From assembly GCA_005787685.1 (NCBI GenBank), contig SYAC01000034.1, forward strand, positions 57,916 to 121,915: a DNA stretch of 64,000 nt, read 5' to 3'. Every line of letters starts with the position of its first letter. The stretch's first letter is position 1. The notes below the pieces were generated by a model. It was not told the origin of the DNA, did not search any database, and saw only the letters and a program-made list of their open reading frames with translations. The DNA is from Planctomycetia bacterium (GTDB lineage: Bacteria; Planctomycetota; Phycisphaerae; Phycisphaerales; SM1A02). Below are positions 25,558 through 33,802 of the stretch, piece after piece. The translations under genes were made by a program, and so were the position numbers.

Positions 25558-27021
25558 TCACTCTTTATCAAGCGCGGTTCCGCGCGATGCGTTGCACATC
25601 TTCAGCGCTGCCAACGCGCCGTTGCGCGCTTGGACATGATCAACAATGGGCCGCGGATAATTTTTTCCAAGCTCAACTCCCGCCATGTGCAATTCCTCGC
25701 TTGAGGCGTTCCAGGGTTGATGGATGAACTTGGGTGAAAGACCTTTTAACTCAGGAACCCAGCGTTTGACATAGTCGCCTTGCGGATCAAACTTTTCGCC
25801 CTGCAAAATTGGATTGAAGATGCGGAAGTATGGCGCGGCATCGGCGCCGCAACCAGCGCTCCACTGCCAGCCCAAAGAATTGCTGGCCAAATCGGCGTCC
25901 ACCAAGGTTTCCCAAAACCACTCGGCACCTCTGAGCCAATGCAAGCGTAAATGTTTCACCAAGAAACTGCTTACATTCATGCGCACACGGTTGTGCATCC
26001 AACCCGTGGCGTACAACTGGCGCATGCCGGCGTCGATCAATGGATAGCCCGTCATGCCGCGCTGCCAGGCGCGTAAATGCTCGGCGTTGTTTTGCCAGGG
26101 AAATTGCCGAAATTCGGCGCGCAGTGGCTGATTGGCGGTGTGCGGGAAATTGCTCAGCACATTGTAGCCAAAGTCGCGCCAGCCCAGCTCGGCGCGGAAC
26201 TTTTCAGCGTTTGCATGAAATGTTTTTGCCTCATCGTTCATGCGCGTTTGGGTTGCCAGCCACACGCGGCGTAGGGAAATTTCGCCAAAGTGTAAATACG
26301 GGCTCAGCAAACTTGTGCCGCGAACGCCGGGAACATCGCGGCCCACGCCGTAGTCGCCCACCGCTTGCTTTAAAAATGCGCGCACATTGGCCGCGCCACC
26401 AGCCTCGCCAGGCGTCCACGCACTGGCAAGACCTTTGATCCACGGCTTGTTGGGCAGCAATTTCAAATCGGACAACTCAAGCGAGTTTGGCCAATGCGTT
26501 GGCGAAGCGATTTTTGATGGCGCGGTGCGCGGCGCATCGGGCGCGGCAAGCGAGCGGCAATTTTTCCAGAACGGCGTGAAGACTTTGTAGGCCAAACCGC
26601 CGCCCGTACGAATGTGATCCGGATTGAACAAGAGCGAAGATTCAAAGCGATGCAGGGAAATAGCCCGCGAGTTCGCGGCGCTTTGCAAGGCTTCTTCTTG
26701 CTCGCGCACCCACGGCTCGTAGCGGCGGTTGTAGGCGATTGATGTGGCGCCACTTTCCTTGGCCAATGCCATGAGTTCTTGCACAGCATCGCCACCGCGC
26801 AAGATCAAGCGCGAGCCCTTGGCACGCAACGATGCATCAAGCGACTTGAGCGATTCATGCAACCACCATTTGCTTGCTCCAGCGGGCGCCCATTTGCCTT
26901 GGCGCGCAAGGTCAAGGCAATATACCGGAATCACCGTGCCGCCCGCGGCTACGGCGAACGCCAATGCGGGCTGATCGTCTAAACGCAAATCAAGTTGAAA
27001 CCAAACAATAGTTGCGCTCAT
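25558..27021 (-). CDS. phr: Deoxyribodipyrimidine photo-lyase, class I
   Basis: This flavoprotein repairs UV-induced pyrimidine dimers with blue light. The 487-residue protein has the N-terminal antenna-binding alpha/beta domain (IVWFQLDLRLDDQPAL, IPVYCLD) and the C-terminal FAD domain with LSPYLHFGEIS, WRDFGYNVL, GYPLIDAGMRQL, GWMHNRVRM and the signature SNSLGWQWSAGCGADAAPYFRIFNP region. These are all hallmarks of class I CPD photolyases. The ATG overlaps the stop of the upstream epimerase gene (TAATG), so the two are translationally coupled. CPD rather than 6-4 specificity is the default reading. Confidence 0.94.
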   Translation of the reverse strand: MSATIVWFQLDLRLDDQPALAFAVAAGGTVIPVYCLDLARQGKWAPAGASKWWLHESLKSLDASLRAKGSRLILRGGDAVQELMALAKESGATSIAYNRRYEPWVREQEEALQSAANSRAISLHRFESSLLFNPDHIRTGGGLAYKVFTPFWKNCRSLAAPDAPRTAPSKIASPTHWPNSLELSDLKLLPNKPWIKGLASAWTPGEAGGAANVRAFLKQAVGDYGVGRDVPGVRGTSLLSPYLHFGEISLRRVWLATQTRMNDEAKTFHANAEKFRAELGWRDFGYNVLSNFPHTANQPLRAEFRQFPWQNNAEHLRAWQRGMTGYPLIDAGMRQLYATGWMHNRVRMNVSSFLVKHLRLHWLRGAEWFWETLVDADLASNSLGWQWSAGCGADAAPYFRIFNPILQGEKFDPQGDYVKRWVPELKGLSPKFIHQPWNASSEELHMAGVELGKNYPRPIVDHVQARNGALAALKMCNASRGTALDKE

Positions 27022-28511
27022 TATTTTGCCTTGGCGGAAATGGAATTGTTTTTCATTCTTCCCAATTCAAACCTTAATACGGATTCCAATTTTGGGAAGT
27101 CAAATCGAAATCCATGCTCAAGTAATTTTTTGGGTTGCACAAACGCGCCTCTTAAAAGTAATTCCTTACCCATCTCGCCAAAGATGGCGCGCACCATACA
27201 TGCCGGAAGTGGCGCCAGGAATGGCCGATGAAGTACGCGCGCAAGTTCGCGCCCAAAGTCGCGGTTGGACAATGGCGTAGGCGCGGTGGCGTTGAGTGCG
27301 CCGGAAATGCTGTCATTGTCAATTGCAAACGCGATTGCTGCAATTAAATCATCCAACGCAATCCAACTCATACCTTGGCGTCCACCTGCGATTGGACCGC
27401 CCGCGCCCAACAGAAATGGCGTGAGCAGCCTTGCAAGCACGCCGCCTTGCGCGCTGATGACAATGCCAATGCGCATGTGCACCACGCGAATGCCAGCATC
27501 GCTTGCGGCTTGCGTTGCCCGCTCCCATTCCTTGCAAATATGCGCCAGAAATCCCTCACCATGCGCGGAATTTTCATCCAAATGCTTGTCATCGCCCGCG
27601 CCGTAAATGCCAACCCCGCTGGCGCAGATCAAGACCTTTGGTTTACTTTTAAGCCGCGCAAGCGCTTGGCACAACTGACGCGTTCCATCAACACGGCTGG
27701 AGAAAATAAGTTTCTTGCGCTGTTGGGTCCAGCGACCGCCCGCGATATTTTCACCAGCCAAATGCACCACAGCGTTGCAGCCCTCTAATTTTGCGAGATC
27801 AAATTCGCCGCTGGCTTGATTCCAAAAAATATCCGTGGCGCGCGCGTTCTGGCTGGTACGGACAATGCGCCGCACATGGTCGCCAGCGCAACTTAAAAAA
27901 CCAGCCAGTTGCCTACCCACCATTCCAGTGGCTCCGCTTATGGCAACGGTATTGGGCGGAATCTCCTTTTCAACGAATGCCGCGCTTGTGGGCGAACCAT
28001 TGTCAGCTTTCGCCTGCGTATCGCTGTTGATATTGGTGGGCGCGCAGTTTTTTCTTTCCGCGCCACGACGCAAATCATTGAAAGTGCGGGCGTGACGAAA
28101 TTGAAATTGCCTGTTGAGTTGCCCACGAATAAATCGCGCGCCAAGCCAGCGCCCAAGCGGTGGAAATGGCTCTTGATAGTCCACGCAATCTTCCAAGGTG
28201 CTCAGGCCGGATTCAAGCGCTTGAAAGCGATGCTGGTGTACCCATTTATGAAACGGCCCTGTTTGCTGCGTGTCGCGGAAACCTTTGCCTGGCTCCACGC
28301 GGTCATGTATGGCGTGCCAATGAATCTTCACGGGGCCCTTGCGCAACTCAATCACCACCAAGCTGCCATTGGCAAGCGGACCGGAAGTGCGAATCACGCG
28401 TGCGTTTTCCCACGGCGGTATCAAACGCGTCAGTGCGCCTTCACGAAAATGCCATGCCGACAATTCAGGAGCGGGCACCGGCATTTGACTTCGTTGATTC
28501 AATGTGGACAT
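27021..28511 (-). CDS. SRPBCC domain fused to TIGR01777-type NAD-dependent epimerase
   Basis: The ATG at 28511 gives 496 aa. The N-terminal roughly 150 residues form an SRPBCC ligand-binding domain (WHAIHDRVEPGKGFRDTQ, GPFHKWVHQHRF). The C-terminal part is a short-chain dehydrogenase-like epimerase of the TIGR01777/YfcH/SulA group, with AISGATGMVGRQLAGFL, VHLAGENIAGGRW, WERATQAA, RIGIVIS and the end LLLRGAFVQPKKL. This fusion is known in several phyla. Biochemical function is unsettled. It is the first gene of a two-gene unit with phr, an association also seen elsewhere. Confidence 0.9.
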   Translation of the reverse strand: MSTLNQRSQMPVPAPELSAWHFREGALTRLIPPWENARVIRTSGPLANGSLVVIELRKGPVKIHWHAIHDRVEPGKGFRDTQQTGPFHKWVHQHRFQALESGLSTLEDCVDYQEPFPPLGRWLGARFIRGQLNRQFQFRHARTFNDLRRGAERKNCAPTNINSDTQAKADNGSPTSAAFVEKEIPPNTVAISGATGMVGRQLAGFLSCAGDHVRRIVRTSQNARATDIFWNQASGEFDLAKLEGCNAVVHLAGENIAGGRWTQQRKKLIFSSRVDGTRQLCQALARLKSKPKVLICASGVGIYGAGDDKHLDENSAHGEGFLAHICKEWERATQAASDAGIRVVHMRIGIVISAQGGVLARLLTPFLLGAGGPIAGGRQGMSWIALDDLIAAIAFAIDNDSISGALNATAPTPLSNRDFGRELARVLHRPFLAPLPACMVRAIFGEMGKELLLRGAFVQPKKLLEHGFRFDFPKLESVLRFELGRMKNNSISAKAK

Positions 28512-28685
28512 GATGGCGGCAAACTGTAGGTCAACTTTACACTTAGAGCTGCCCATTGGCATTCATGCAAAATCACTTGGTTTACGCGCTTTACAAGTGC
28601 AATTCGCTTGCCCGCAAGCCGCGCTCTGAAATGCTTGGACTTGCCATGCGTGGTCTGGGATCTCTGTTGTGCGCGCACGCCGACA

Positions 28686-28714
28686 TTGAATGCGACCATG
28701 TGTAAACACATAAT
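28686..28714 (+). promoter_or_regulatory. gmhA promoter with an overlapping palindromic operator
   Basis: TTGAAT (28686-28691) and CATAAT (28709-28714) are exactly 17 bp apart, about 29 bp before the gmhA ATG. The perfect palindrome ATGTGT-AA-ACACAT (28698-28711) sits in the spacer and overlaps the -10 box. This is a usual position for a repressor operator. Confidence 0.6.
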
Positions 28715-28742
28715 GTCAAAGTGTGCATAGAATTGTGGACAC

Positions 28743-29321
28743 ATGGACCACGGAGCAATGATTGATCTGCGTTTGTCAGAGAGCCGCAAGGCGATTGATG
28801 TTCTGCGCGCACAAAAGGCGCACCTCAACAGCGCGATCGCGTTGCTGACCAACACGCTCAAGGCGGGCGGCACTGTGTTCACCTGCGGCAACGGCGGTTC
28901 CGCCGCCGAGGCGCTGCATTTGGCAGAGGAATTGACGGGTCGATACAAGATCAACCGCGCCGCGCTACGGGCTATTTCACTGTGCGCCGATCCCACCGCG
29001 CTGACCTGCATTGCCAATGACTTTGGCTTTGAGCAAGTGTTCGCGCGCCAACTGGAGGCGCTTGGACGCGCCGGGGATGTGCTGATTGTGTTTTCCACAA
29101 GCGGAAAAAGCCCGAACTTGCTGCGTGCTGTGGAAGTGGCCAAGCGCCTCAACATTTCCACGCTGGGTCTACTTGGCCGCGACGGTGGTCCCGCCTTGGC
29201 GCACTTCACGCATGCGCTGGTGGTCGATGGCGTGGACGGCGCCGCCATTCAAGAAGCGCATCAAATGATCCTGCATATCTTGTGCGAAGCGTGCGAACAC
29301 TACAGCGCACCTATGCGTTGA
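28743..29321 (+). CDS. gmhA: Phosphoheptose isomerase (SIS domain)
   Basis: GmhA converts sedoheptulose 7-phosphate to D-glycero-D-manno-heptose 7-phosphate, the first step to LPS core or S-layer heptoses. The 192 residues have TCGNGGSAAEALHLAEEL, the phosphate loop FSTSGKSPNLLRAV and the C-terminal metal/active-site helix AIQEAHQMILHILCE, all close to the GmhA consensus. DiaA is a close relative but usually lacks this pattern so fully. The ATG at 28743 is used; an ATG at 28758 is also possible. The rest of the heptose pathway is outside the window. Confidence 0.87.
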   Translation: MDHGAMIDLRLSESRKAIDVLRAQKAHLNSAIALLTNTLKAGGTVFTCGNGGSAAEALHLAEELTGRYKINRAALRAISLCADPTALTCIANDFGFEQVFARQLEALGRAGDVLIVFSTSGKSPNLLRAVEVAKRLNISTLGLLGRDGGPALAHFTHALVVDGVDGAAIQEAHQMILHILCEACEHYSAPMR

Positions 29322-29465
29322 TGGCTTTCATATAAGGCGACTGACTCATCATTCACACATCCATATCAATCGCCATGTAGCACATTTGTAAAAAGATTTC
29401 TGGTCATTCCGCAACACATGCTCAACAACTTTTCCAGCCGCCGCAGGGCGCACACTGAAGGAACT

Positions 29466-30689
29466 ATGACAACTTCCACTTCCTCACCTGAACAAGCATT
29501 TGGCGATTCCAAAAACGCACCAAACAGAGCTTCGGGTGCGCGCACGGGATCGCTCTTTGGAAGCGTTGTGTGCCGCGCGATTGTTCCCGCATGGCTATTC
29601 ACCGGCGCGCTTGTCAAATTACTTGACGGCACACCCGCCCTGCTGCCGAAGCCAGTGCGCGCCATATACACATGGATGGCAAACCAATTTGGCATGGGCG
29701 CCGAGGCGGACTTGACGCGCTTCTTTGATGTTGCCCTGCGCGCCACAATTTCTATGGAATTCATGTTGGCGGCGGCCATGGTCTTGCTGGCGACATTCAG
29801 CCGCGCGCTGGCAGCGTTGGTGTTGATGCTGTTTGTCGGCATTCTTACCAGCGTGGTGATTTCGGGTGACGCCAGTTGCGGATGCTTTGGAAGCAAAGGT
29901 CCGCCACCCATTGTGGTGTTGATTATTGACGCCACCATGTTGGCGTGCGTGTTGTATTTCAAGCCGCGACAACCACAAACTCAAAGAACTGGTACCTATG
30001 CGGGCGCGTGGATTGGCGCAAGCGCATTCGCATTGGCGATCACATTTGGCATGCCCGCAAAAATGTTGGTGCAAGCGCAACCCGATCAAGGCGCGTCGGC
30101 GTTGCCAAAATCCACGCAGTCAAACACCGCGGCTGCGGGAACTAATGCCACAACTTCGGCGACCACGCCCACGACAATTTCGGCGACCACGCCCACGACA
30201 ACTTCGGCGACCACGCCCACGACAATTTCGGCGACCACGCCCACGACAACTTCAGCAAACGCGTGGCCCATGCCGCCCGCGCAATTACAGCCGTACTACA
30301 TGCCGCAAATTGAGCAATGGATTGGCAAGCCGCTGCGATCACAACCGTTGGCGGCACTGATTCAACAACCGCTGCCCTCCAATTTGGAGCAAGGACGCTG
30401 GATCGTCATGATTTTTCGCAAAGATTGCGAGCATTGTCACGAAGTGCTGCAAACACATTTCATGGTGAAATTGCCAGCTCCCACATTATTGATTTCAATT
30501 CCAGATACCAACCCCGCTTCCGAATTACCAAATCCTTGCTCAGATTGCATTGAGACAGCGTTCATAAAGGGTCCTGAATATGTGGTGGGCACGCCCATTC
30601 TTTTGTCCCTTGAGAATGGCATTGTCAAACGCGTCTGCATCAACAGCGAAGACCGCGCAAGCCTGGAAGCCACATTGCAATTTCGTTAA
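29466..30689 (+). CDS. MauE/DoxX-type membrane protein fused to a thioredoxin-like domain
   Basis: The ATG at 29466 (AAGGA 5 nt upstream) gives 407 aa. Residues about 35-165 contain four hydrophobic helices and the MauE motif ASCGCFGSKG (CGCF at 138-141). A further hydrophobic span is near 180-195. A Thr/Ser-rich repeat linker (about 228-264) leads to a thioredoxin-like domain with CEHC at 321-324 and cis-Pro-like GTPILL near 375-380. A second pair, CSDC, lies at 358-361. MauE relays electrons for disulfide chemistry outside the membrane. The fusion suggests a self-contained transmembrane thiol relay. Partner proteins are not apparent nearby. Confidence 0.8.
   Translation: MTTSTSSPEQAFGDSKNAPNRASGARTGSLFGSVVCRAIVPAWLFTGALVKLLDGTPALLPKPVRAIYTWMANQFGMGAEADLTRFFDVALRATISMEFMLAAAMVLLATFSRALAALVLMLFVGILTSVVISGDASCGCFGSKGPPPIVVLIIDATMLACVLYFKPRQPQTQRTGTYAGAWIGASAFALAITFGMPAKMLVQAQPDQGASALPKSTQSNTAAAGTNATTSATTPTTISATTPTTTSATTPTTISATTPTTTSANAWPMPPAQLQPYYMPQIEQWIGKPLRSQPLAALIQQPLPSNLEQGRWIVMIFRKDCEHCHEVLQTHFMVKLPAPTLLISIPDTNPASELPNPCSDCIETAFIKGPEYVVGTPILLSLENGIVKRVCINSEDRASLEATLQFR
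30153..30248. repeat. Four 24-bp tandem repeats inside the MauE-thioredoxin gene
   Basis: Four consecutive 24-bp units begin at 30153, 30177, 30201 and 30225. They differ only at the second base (ACTTCGGCG versus ATTTCGGCG), in strict alternation. Each encodes an 8-residue SATTPTT(I/T) unit of the linker between membrane and thioredoxin domains. The near-identity implies recent duplication of a 48-bp pair. Confidence 0.92.
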
Positions 30690-30794
30690 TCCACGAACGC
30701 CATTTCAGCCAGCGCATATTGGCGTGGCTTCAAACGCATTCAAGCTCGCTCTTTTCAATGAAGGTGAACTCATGTCGACGCCAAGGGGTTCGCT

Positions 30795-31790
30795 TCACTT
30801 CTCAATCTGCACAATGTGCGCGCGCACGCTGAATAAATTTTTCCCAACTTGAAACACGCGTGGCTTGATGGAGCGGTCGCGCATGGCGGCGACGACCGAT
30901 TCTAACTCACGCTCGTTGGCGTCAGCGTCAAAGCGTTTCAACGCCGTGGCTAGCAGCGTTGGTCCATGCGCGCGCAGCTGCCCGCGCGGCCAAGGACCAT
31001 CTCCAACCATCACATTTTTAGCGATTTTTCGCATTAAACGAGCGCTTTCACGCAGACGCCTCCCCGCGCAACTGGCGCGCGTCGCCGCTCCCTTGTGAAT
31101 GGACTCAAGCACGGGCAAGACCTGGGCGCGAATACGCGCGCGCGGCTTACTCACATCGACATTGGTGGGATCTTCGCGCCAGGGAACATGAGCGCGCGTC
31201 AACAGCGCGCGCACATCATCACGCGAAACTTCAAGCAATGGACGCAGCACCCAGACACCTGATTTTAATTTCCGACGCGCGCGCATTCCGCCAATGGCTT
31301 TTGGTCCCGCTCCACGTGCTAAACGCAGCAACATCGTTTCCAGTTGATCCTGCGCGTGGTGGGCCGTCACAATGGCAACGGCATTGGCTTGAATGGCCGC
31401 TTGGCTTAACGCGTCGTAGCGATGTTTGCGCGCGCGGTTGGCAACTCCAGCGCCAGGCGCCGGATGCGCTTGCAACACATTGCATGGAACTTGCAGCCAC
31501 TGCGCCAATTCGCGCGCAAAGTCGGCGTCGCCTTGTCCCCCGGCGCGCAAATTATGATTCACGGTGGCAAGAAACATGTTCCAAGGTCCACGGCGCAACA
31601 CCGCCTTGGTCAACAGCGCAAGCGCCGTTGAATCCGCCCCGCCACTCGCGGCAACGCACACCGTTGCGCCCCGTGGAATTGCCTTGAACGCCTTGGTCAA
31701 GACCGCCGCGCACGGATGGCGCGAGGCTTTGAGCAAAGTTGGCTCGAGCGGCGGAAATTTGGTTTGATGTGCAAGTGCCACGATTGGCAA
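30795..31790 (-). CDS. tilS: tRNA(Ile)-lysidine synthase
   Basis: TilS attaches lysine to C34 of tRNA-Ile(CAU), making it read AUA. The 331-residue protein has the PP-loop VAASGGADSTALALL, a following NHNLRAGGQGDADFARELA and the ATP/tRNA region VTAHHAQDQLETMLLRL, then PLLEVSRDDVRALL. The C-terminal part is short, as in compact TilS proteins. The frame opens at TTG 31790; a GTG at 31781 is an alternative, and neither has a clear ribosome-binding site. Its neighbours on the same strand are unrelated. Confidence 0.9.
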   Translation of the reverse strand: MPIVALAHQTKFPPLEPTLLKASRHPCAAVLTKAFKAIPRGATVCVAASGGADSTALALLTKAVLRRGPWNMFLATVNHNLRAGGQGDADFARELAQWLQVPCNVLQAHPAPGAGVANRARKHRYDALSQAAIQANAVAIVTAHHAQDQLETMLLRLARGAGPKAIGGMRARRKLKSGVWVLRPLLEVSRDDVRALLTRAHVPWREDPTNVDVSKPRARIRAQVLPVLESIHKGAATRASCAGRRLRESARLMRKIAKNVMVGDGPWPRGQLRAHGPTLLATALKRFDADANERELESVVAAMRDRSIKPRVFQVGKNLFSVRAHIVQIEK

Positions 31791-31914
31791 TGCTAGTCAA
31801 GTCACGCGGCCAACCAAAGGTCATCCATGCCACAGCCGCCTGCTGCCATCTGGCGTGCAAAGACTGCGGCGAATTGCGTTTGGTGAGTGGCGCCATTCAT
31901 GCCACTGAGTGAAC

Positions 31915-32760
31915 TTACGCCACGGCGCGCAGCGATTTTTGTTTGCCCGAGCTGCACGCCGCCGCTTCAACGGATCGACGCTTTACATTGTCCCCCGCTT
32001 GAGTTGGAACTTGCGCCGAAACTTGCGCCGAAACTTGCGCAATTTCACATTTGGCTGTTTGGAGCGTGGTCACAAGGTCCGCCGGACTTTTTGCCACACG
32101 GCGAGCGCCAATTTCCTGCGCCAAGCCGTCGGCGCGATTAAACACGCCGCCACCCACCACAATTTCCATGCCAGGCAGAGCGTTCACGCCCTTGACCGCG
32201 TCAATAATGGCGCGAATGCCGGGCGCGTCGCTTGCGGCCGATGCGAACAGCACCAGAAAATCTGGACGACGCTGGTGAACCTCTCCCAAAATCTCATCAT
32301 GTGAAACGCCACCGCCGCCAAATGTCACTTCAAATCCAGCCGCTTCAAGCAAGTCCGCAGCAAGTTGTCCACCCAAATCCTCGTTCTCATTTGGTCCGCA
32401 GAACAAGATGACGCGCTGGCCATTGCGCTGCTGACGGTGGTATCCCAGTTGCAAGTGATCCACCACATTGCGCAAGGCTCGAGTTGCATAATTCAAACCG
32501 ACTTGCTCAATTTGATCCTTGCGCGAAAGTTTGTGAAGCGTCTCGTGAATGGGCCAAGCCACGCACTCAGCCATGATCTCGCTTGACACTCCGCCAGCCA
32601 AGGCACGTGCAACAATAGCGCGCACATCCTCGCGGTTGCCTTCAATTAATTTTGGAAGAAGACGATCGACAATCATGTCGGGCGCGAATTCAGCGCTGAC
32701 ATGTCCATTTGCATTCAGTTTGTTGGTTGTCTTCTGAGTTGTGTTCTGAGTTTGGTTCAT
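31915..32760 (-). CDS. B12-binding-fold protein with a degenerate cobalamin motif
   Basis: This 281-residue protein has a helical N-terminal cap (about 25-115) like the B12-binding_2 four-helix domain, then an alpha/beta domain (about 117-230). The latter shows VILFCGPNENEDLGGQL, LLEAAGFEVTFGGGGVSHDEIL and VVGGGVF, matching methionine-synthase-type B12-binding domains. The DxHxxG signature reads ENEDLG, so the cobalt-ligating His is absent. The tail contains a short AQVS repeat. CarH/LitR-like or methyltransferase-associated roles are possible, but there is no DNA-binding domain. GGAAG lies 9 nt before the ATG. Confidence 0.75.
   Translation of the reverse strand: MNQTQNTTQKTTNKLNANGHVSAEFAPDMIVDRLLPKLIEGNREDVRAIVARALAGGVSSEIMAECVAWPIHETLHKLSRKDQIEQVGLNYATRALRNVVDHLQLGYHRQQRNGQRVILFCGPNENEDLGGQLAADLLEAAGFEVTFGGGGVSHDEILGEVHQRRPDFLVLFASAASDAPGIRAIIDAVKGVNALPGMEIVVGGGVFNRADGLAQEIGARRVAKSPADLVTTLQTAKCEIAQVSAQVSAQVPTQAGDNVKRRSVEAAACSSGKQKSLRAVA
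32008..32043. repeat. Three 12-bp tandem repeats in the B12-like gene
   Basis: AACTTGCGCCGA occurs at 32008-32019 and 32020-32031, with a partial third copy at 32032-32043. On the minus strand it encodes the VSAQVSAQ stretch near the protein's C-terminus. Confidence 0.85.
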
Positions 32761-33013
32761 GGCTGATTTCTTCCAAAGTGATTCGTGTTGACCTCATGTC
32801 GAGCGAATCGAGTTGCTTCTCCGCGGCTCCGCGCGGCAAGAACAAATCGGACGCATTTGCACGCCTTCGCCAACGCTTGTCCATAAATAAATATCGGAAC
32901 CATTGCAAAGTGTTATGCGACACCAAGGCTGTTATTTGTGCCAATAAACGGGTTTTTGAATGCGCTCCAAGACCAAGACGAATTCCCCTGCGACTGCCCG
33001 TAGGATCAAAGCC

Positions 33014-33790
33014 ATGACAAATGTTGGTCCATCTTGGACGCCGGATCAATTGCAACGCGACCCCCACGCCAATCCGCAGAAGGCCACGCGCGTGCAAAGT
33101 ATGTTCAGCGCCATTGCGCCAAGCTACGACCTGAACAACCGTATTCATTCATTTGGTTTGGATCAATCATGGCGCAGACGCACCGTGCGCGAAATTGCAA
33201 ACCGGTTGGGTTCACTGCGCGACAAAAAAATTCTTGATGTGGCATGTGGTACTGGCGACTTGACGGAATTGTTGTACGCGGCCGGGGCCAATGCGACAGG
33301 CGGTGACTACACCCCGGCCATGCTGGAAATTGCCAAGAGCAAGTCACGCAAGTTCAGCGACTTCGGTCTGCGCCTTCGCTACCTGGATGCAGACGCAACG
33401 CAACTTGCCTTTGACAATGCCTCCTTTGATGCCGTCACTATTGCATTTGGGCTACGAAATGTTTCAAGCCCCGAGAAAGCCATCGCTGAATTTTTCCGCG
33501 TGCTTCGCCCTGGCGGCACGCTGGCCATTCTTGAATTTGATCAACCGCGTTCAAAGTTTGTGCGATTTTTTCACAATCTCTACACCGAGCGCGTCATGCC
33601 ATTCACCGCCACGCTGATCGCGCGCGACCGCTCGGGCGCGTACAAATATCTGCCCCGCAGCGTGGCCACATTTCTGTCCCCGCAAGGAATTGCCCAATTT
33701 GCCGCGGCTTCTGGCTTTGAACGCATTCAGCACCATTCGCTGACATTTGGAACATGTGCCCTCACGCTCGCCACGCGTCCTCTCGTATGA
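33014..33790 (+). CDS. ubiE: UbiE/MenG-type demethylquinone C-methyltransferase
   Basis: The SAM-dependent enzyme methylates demethylmenaquinone and/or the ubiquinone precursor. From ATG 33014 it is 258 aa. It has FSAIAPSYDLNNRIHSFGLD, the SAM loop ILDVACGTGDLTELLY, the motif IAFGLRNVSSPEKAIAEF and FRVLRPGGTLAILEF, all diagnostic for UbiE. An upstream ATG at 32960 would add 18 unconserved residues. Given a complex I with NuoJ-N in the window, a respiratory quinone role is natural. Which quinone is used cannot be told. The next gene starts 12 bp after the stop. Confidence 0.92.
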   Translation: MTNVGPSWTPDQLQRDPHANPQKATRVQSMFSAIAPSYDLNNRIHSFGLDQSWRRRTVREIANRLGSLRDKKILDVACGTGDLTELLYAAGANATGGDYTPAMLEIAKSKSRKFSDFGLRLRYLDADATQLAFDNASFDAVTIAFGLRNVSSPEKAIAEFFRVLRPGGTLAILEFDQPRSKFVRFFHNLYTERVMPFTATLIARDRSGAYKYLPRSVATFLSPQGIAQFAAASGFERIQHHSLTFGTCALTLATRPLV

Positions 33791-33802
33791 TGAAACGCAA
33801 CA

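Noticed and set aside
32709..33017. 102-codon plus-strand frame before ubiE
   Set aside because: It begins inside the B12-like gene's coding region on the other strand and runs into ubiE out of frame. No homology pattern was seen.
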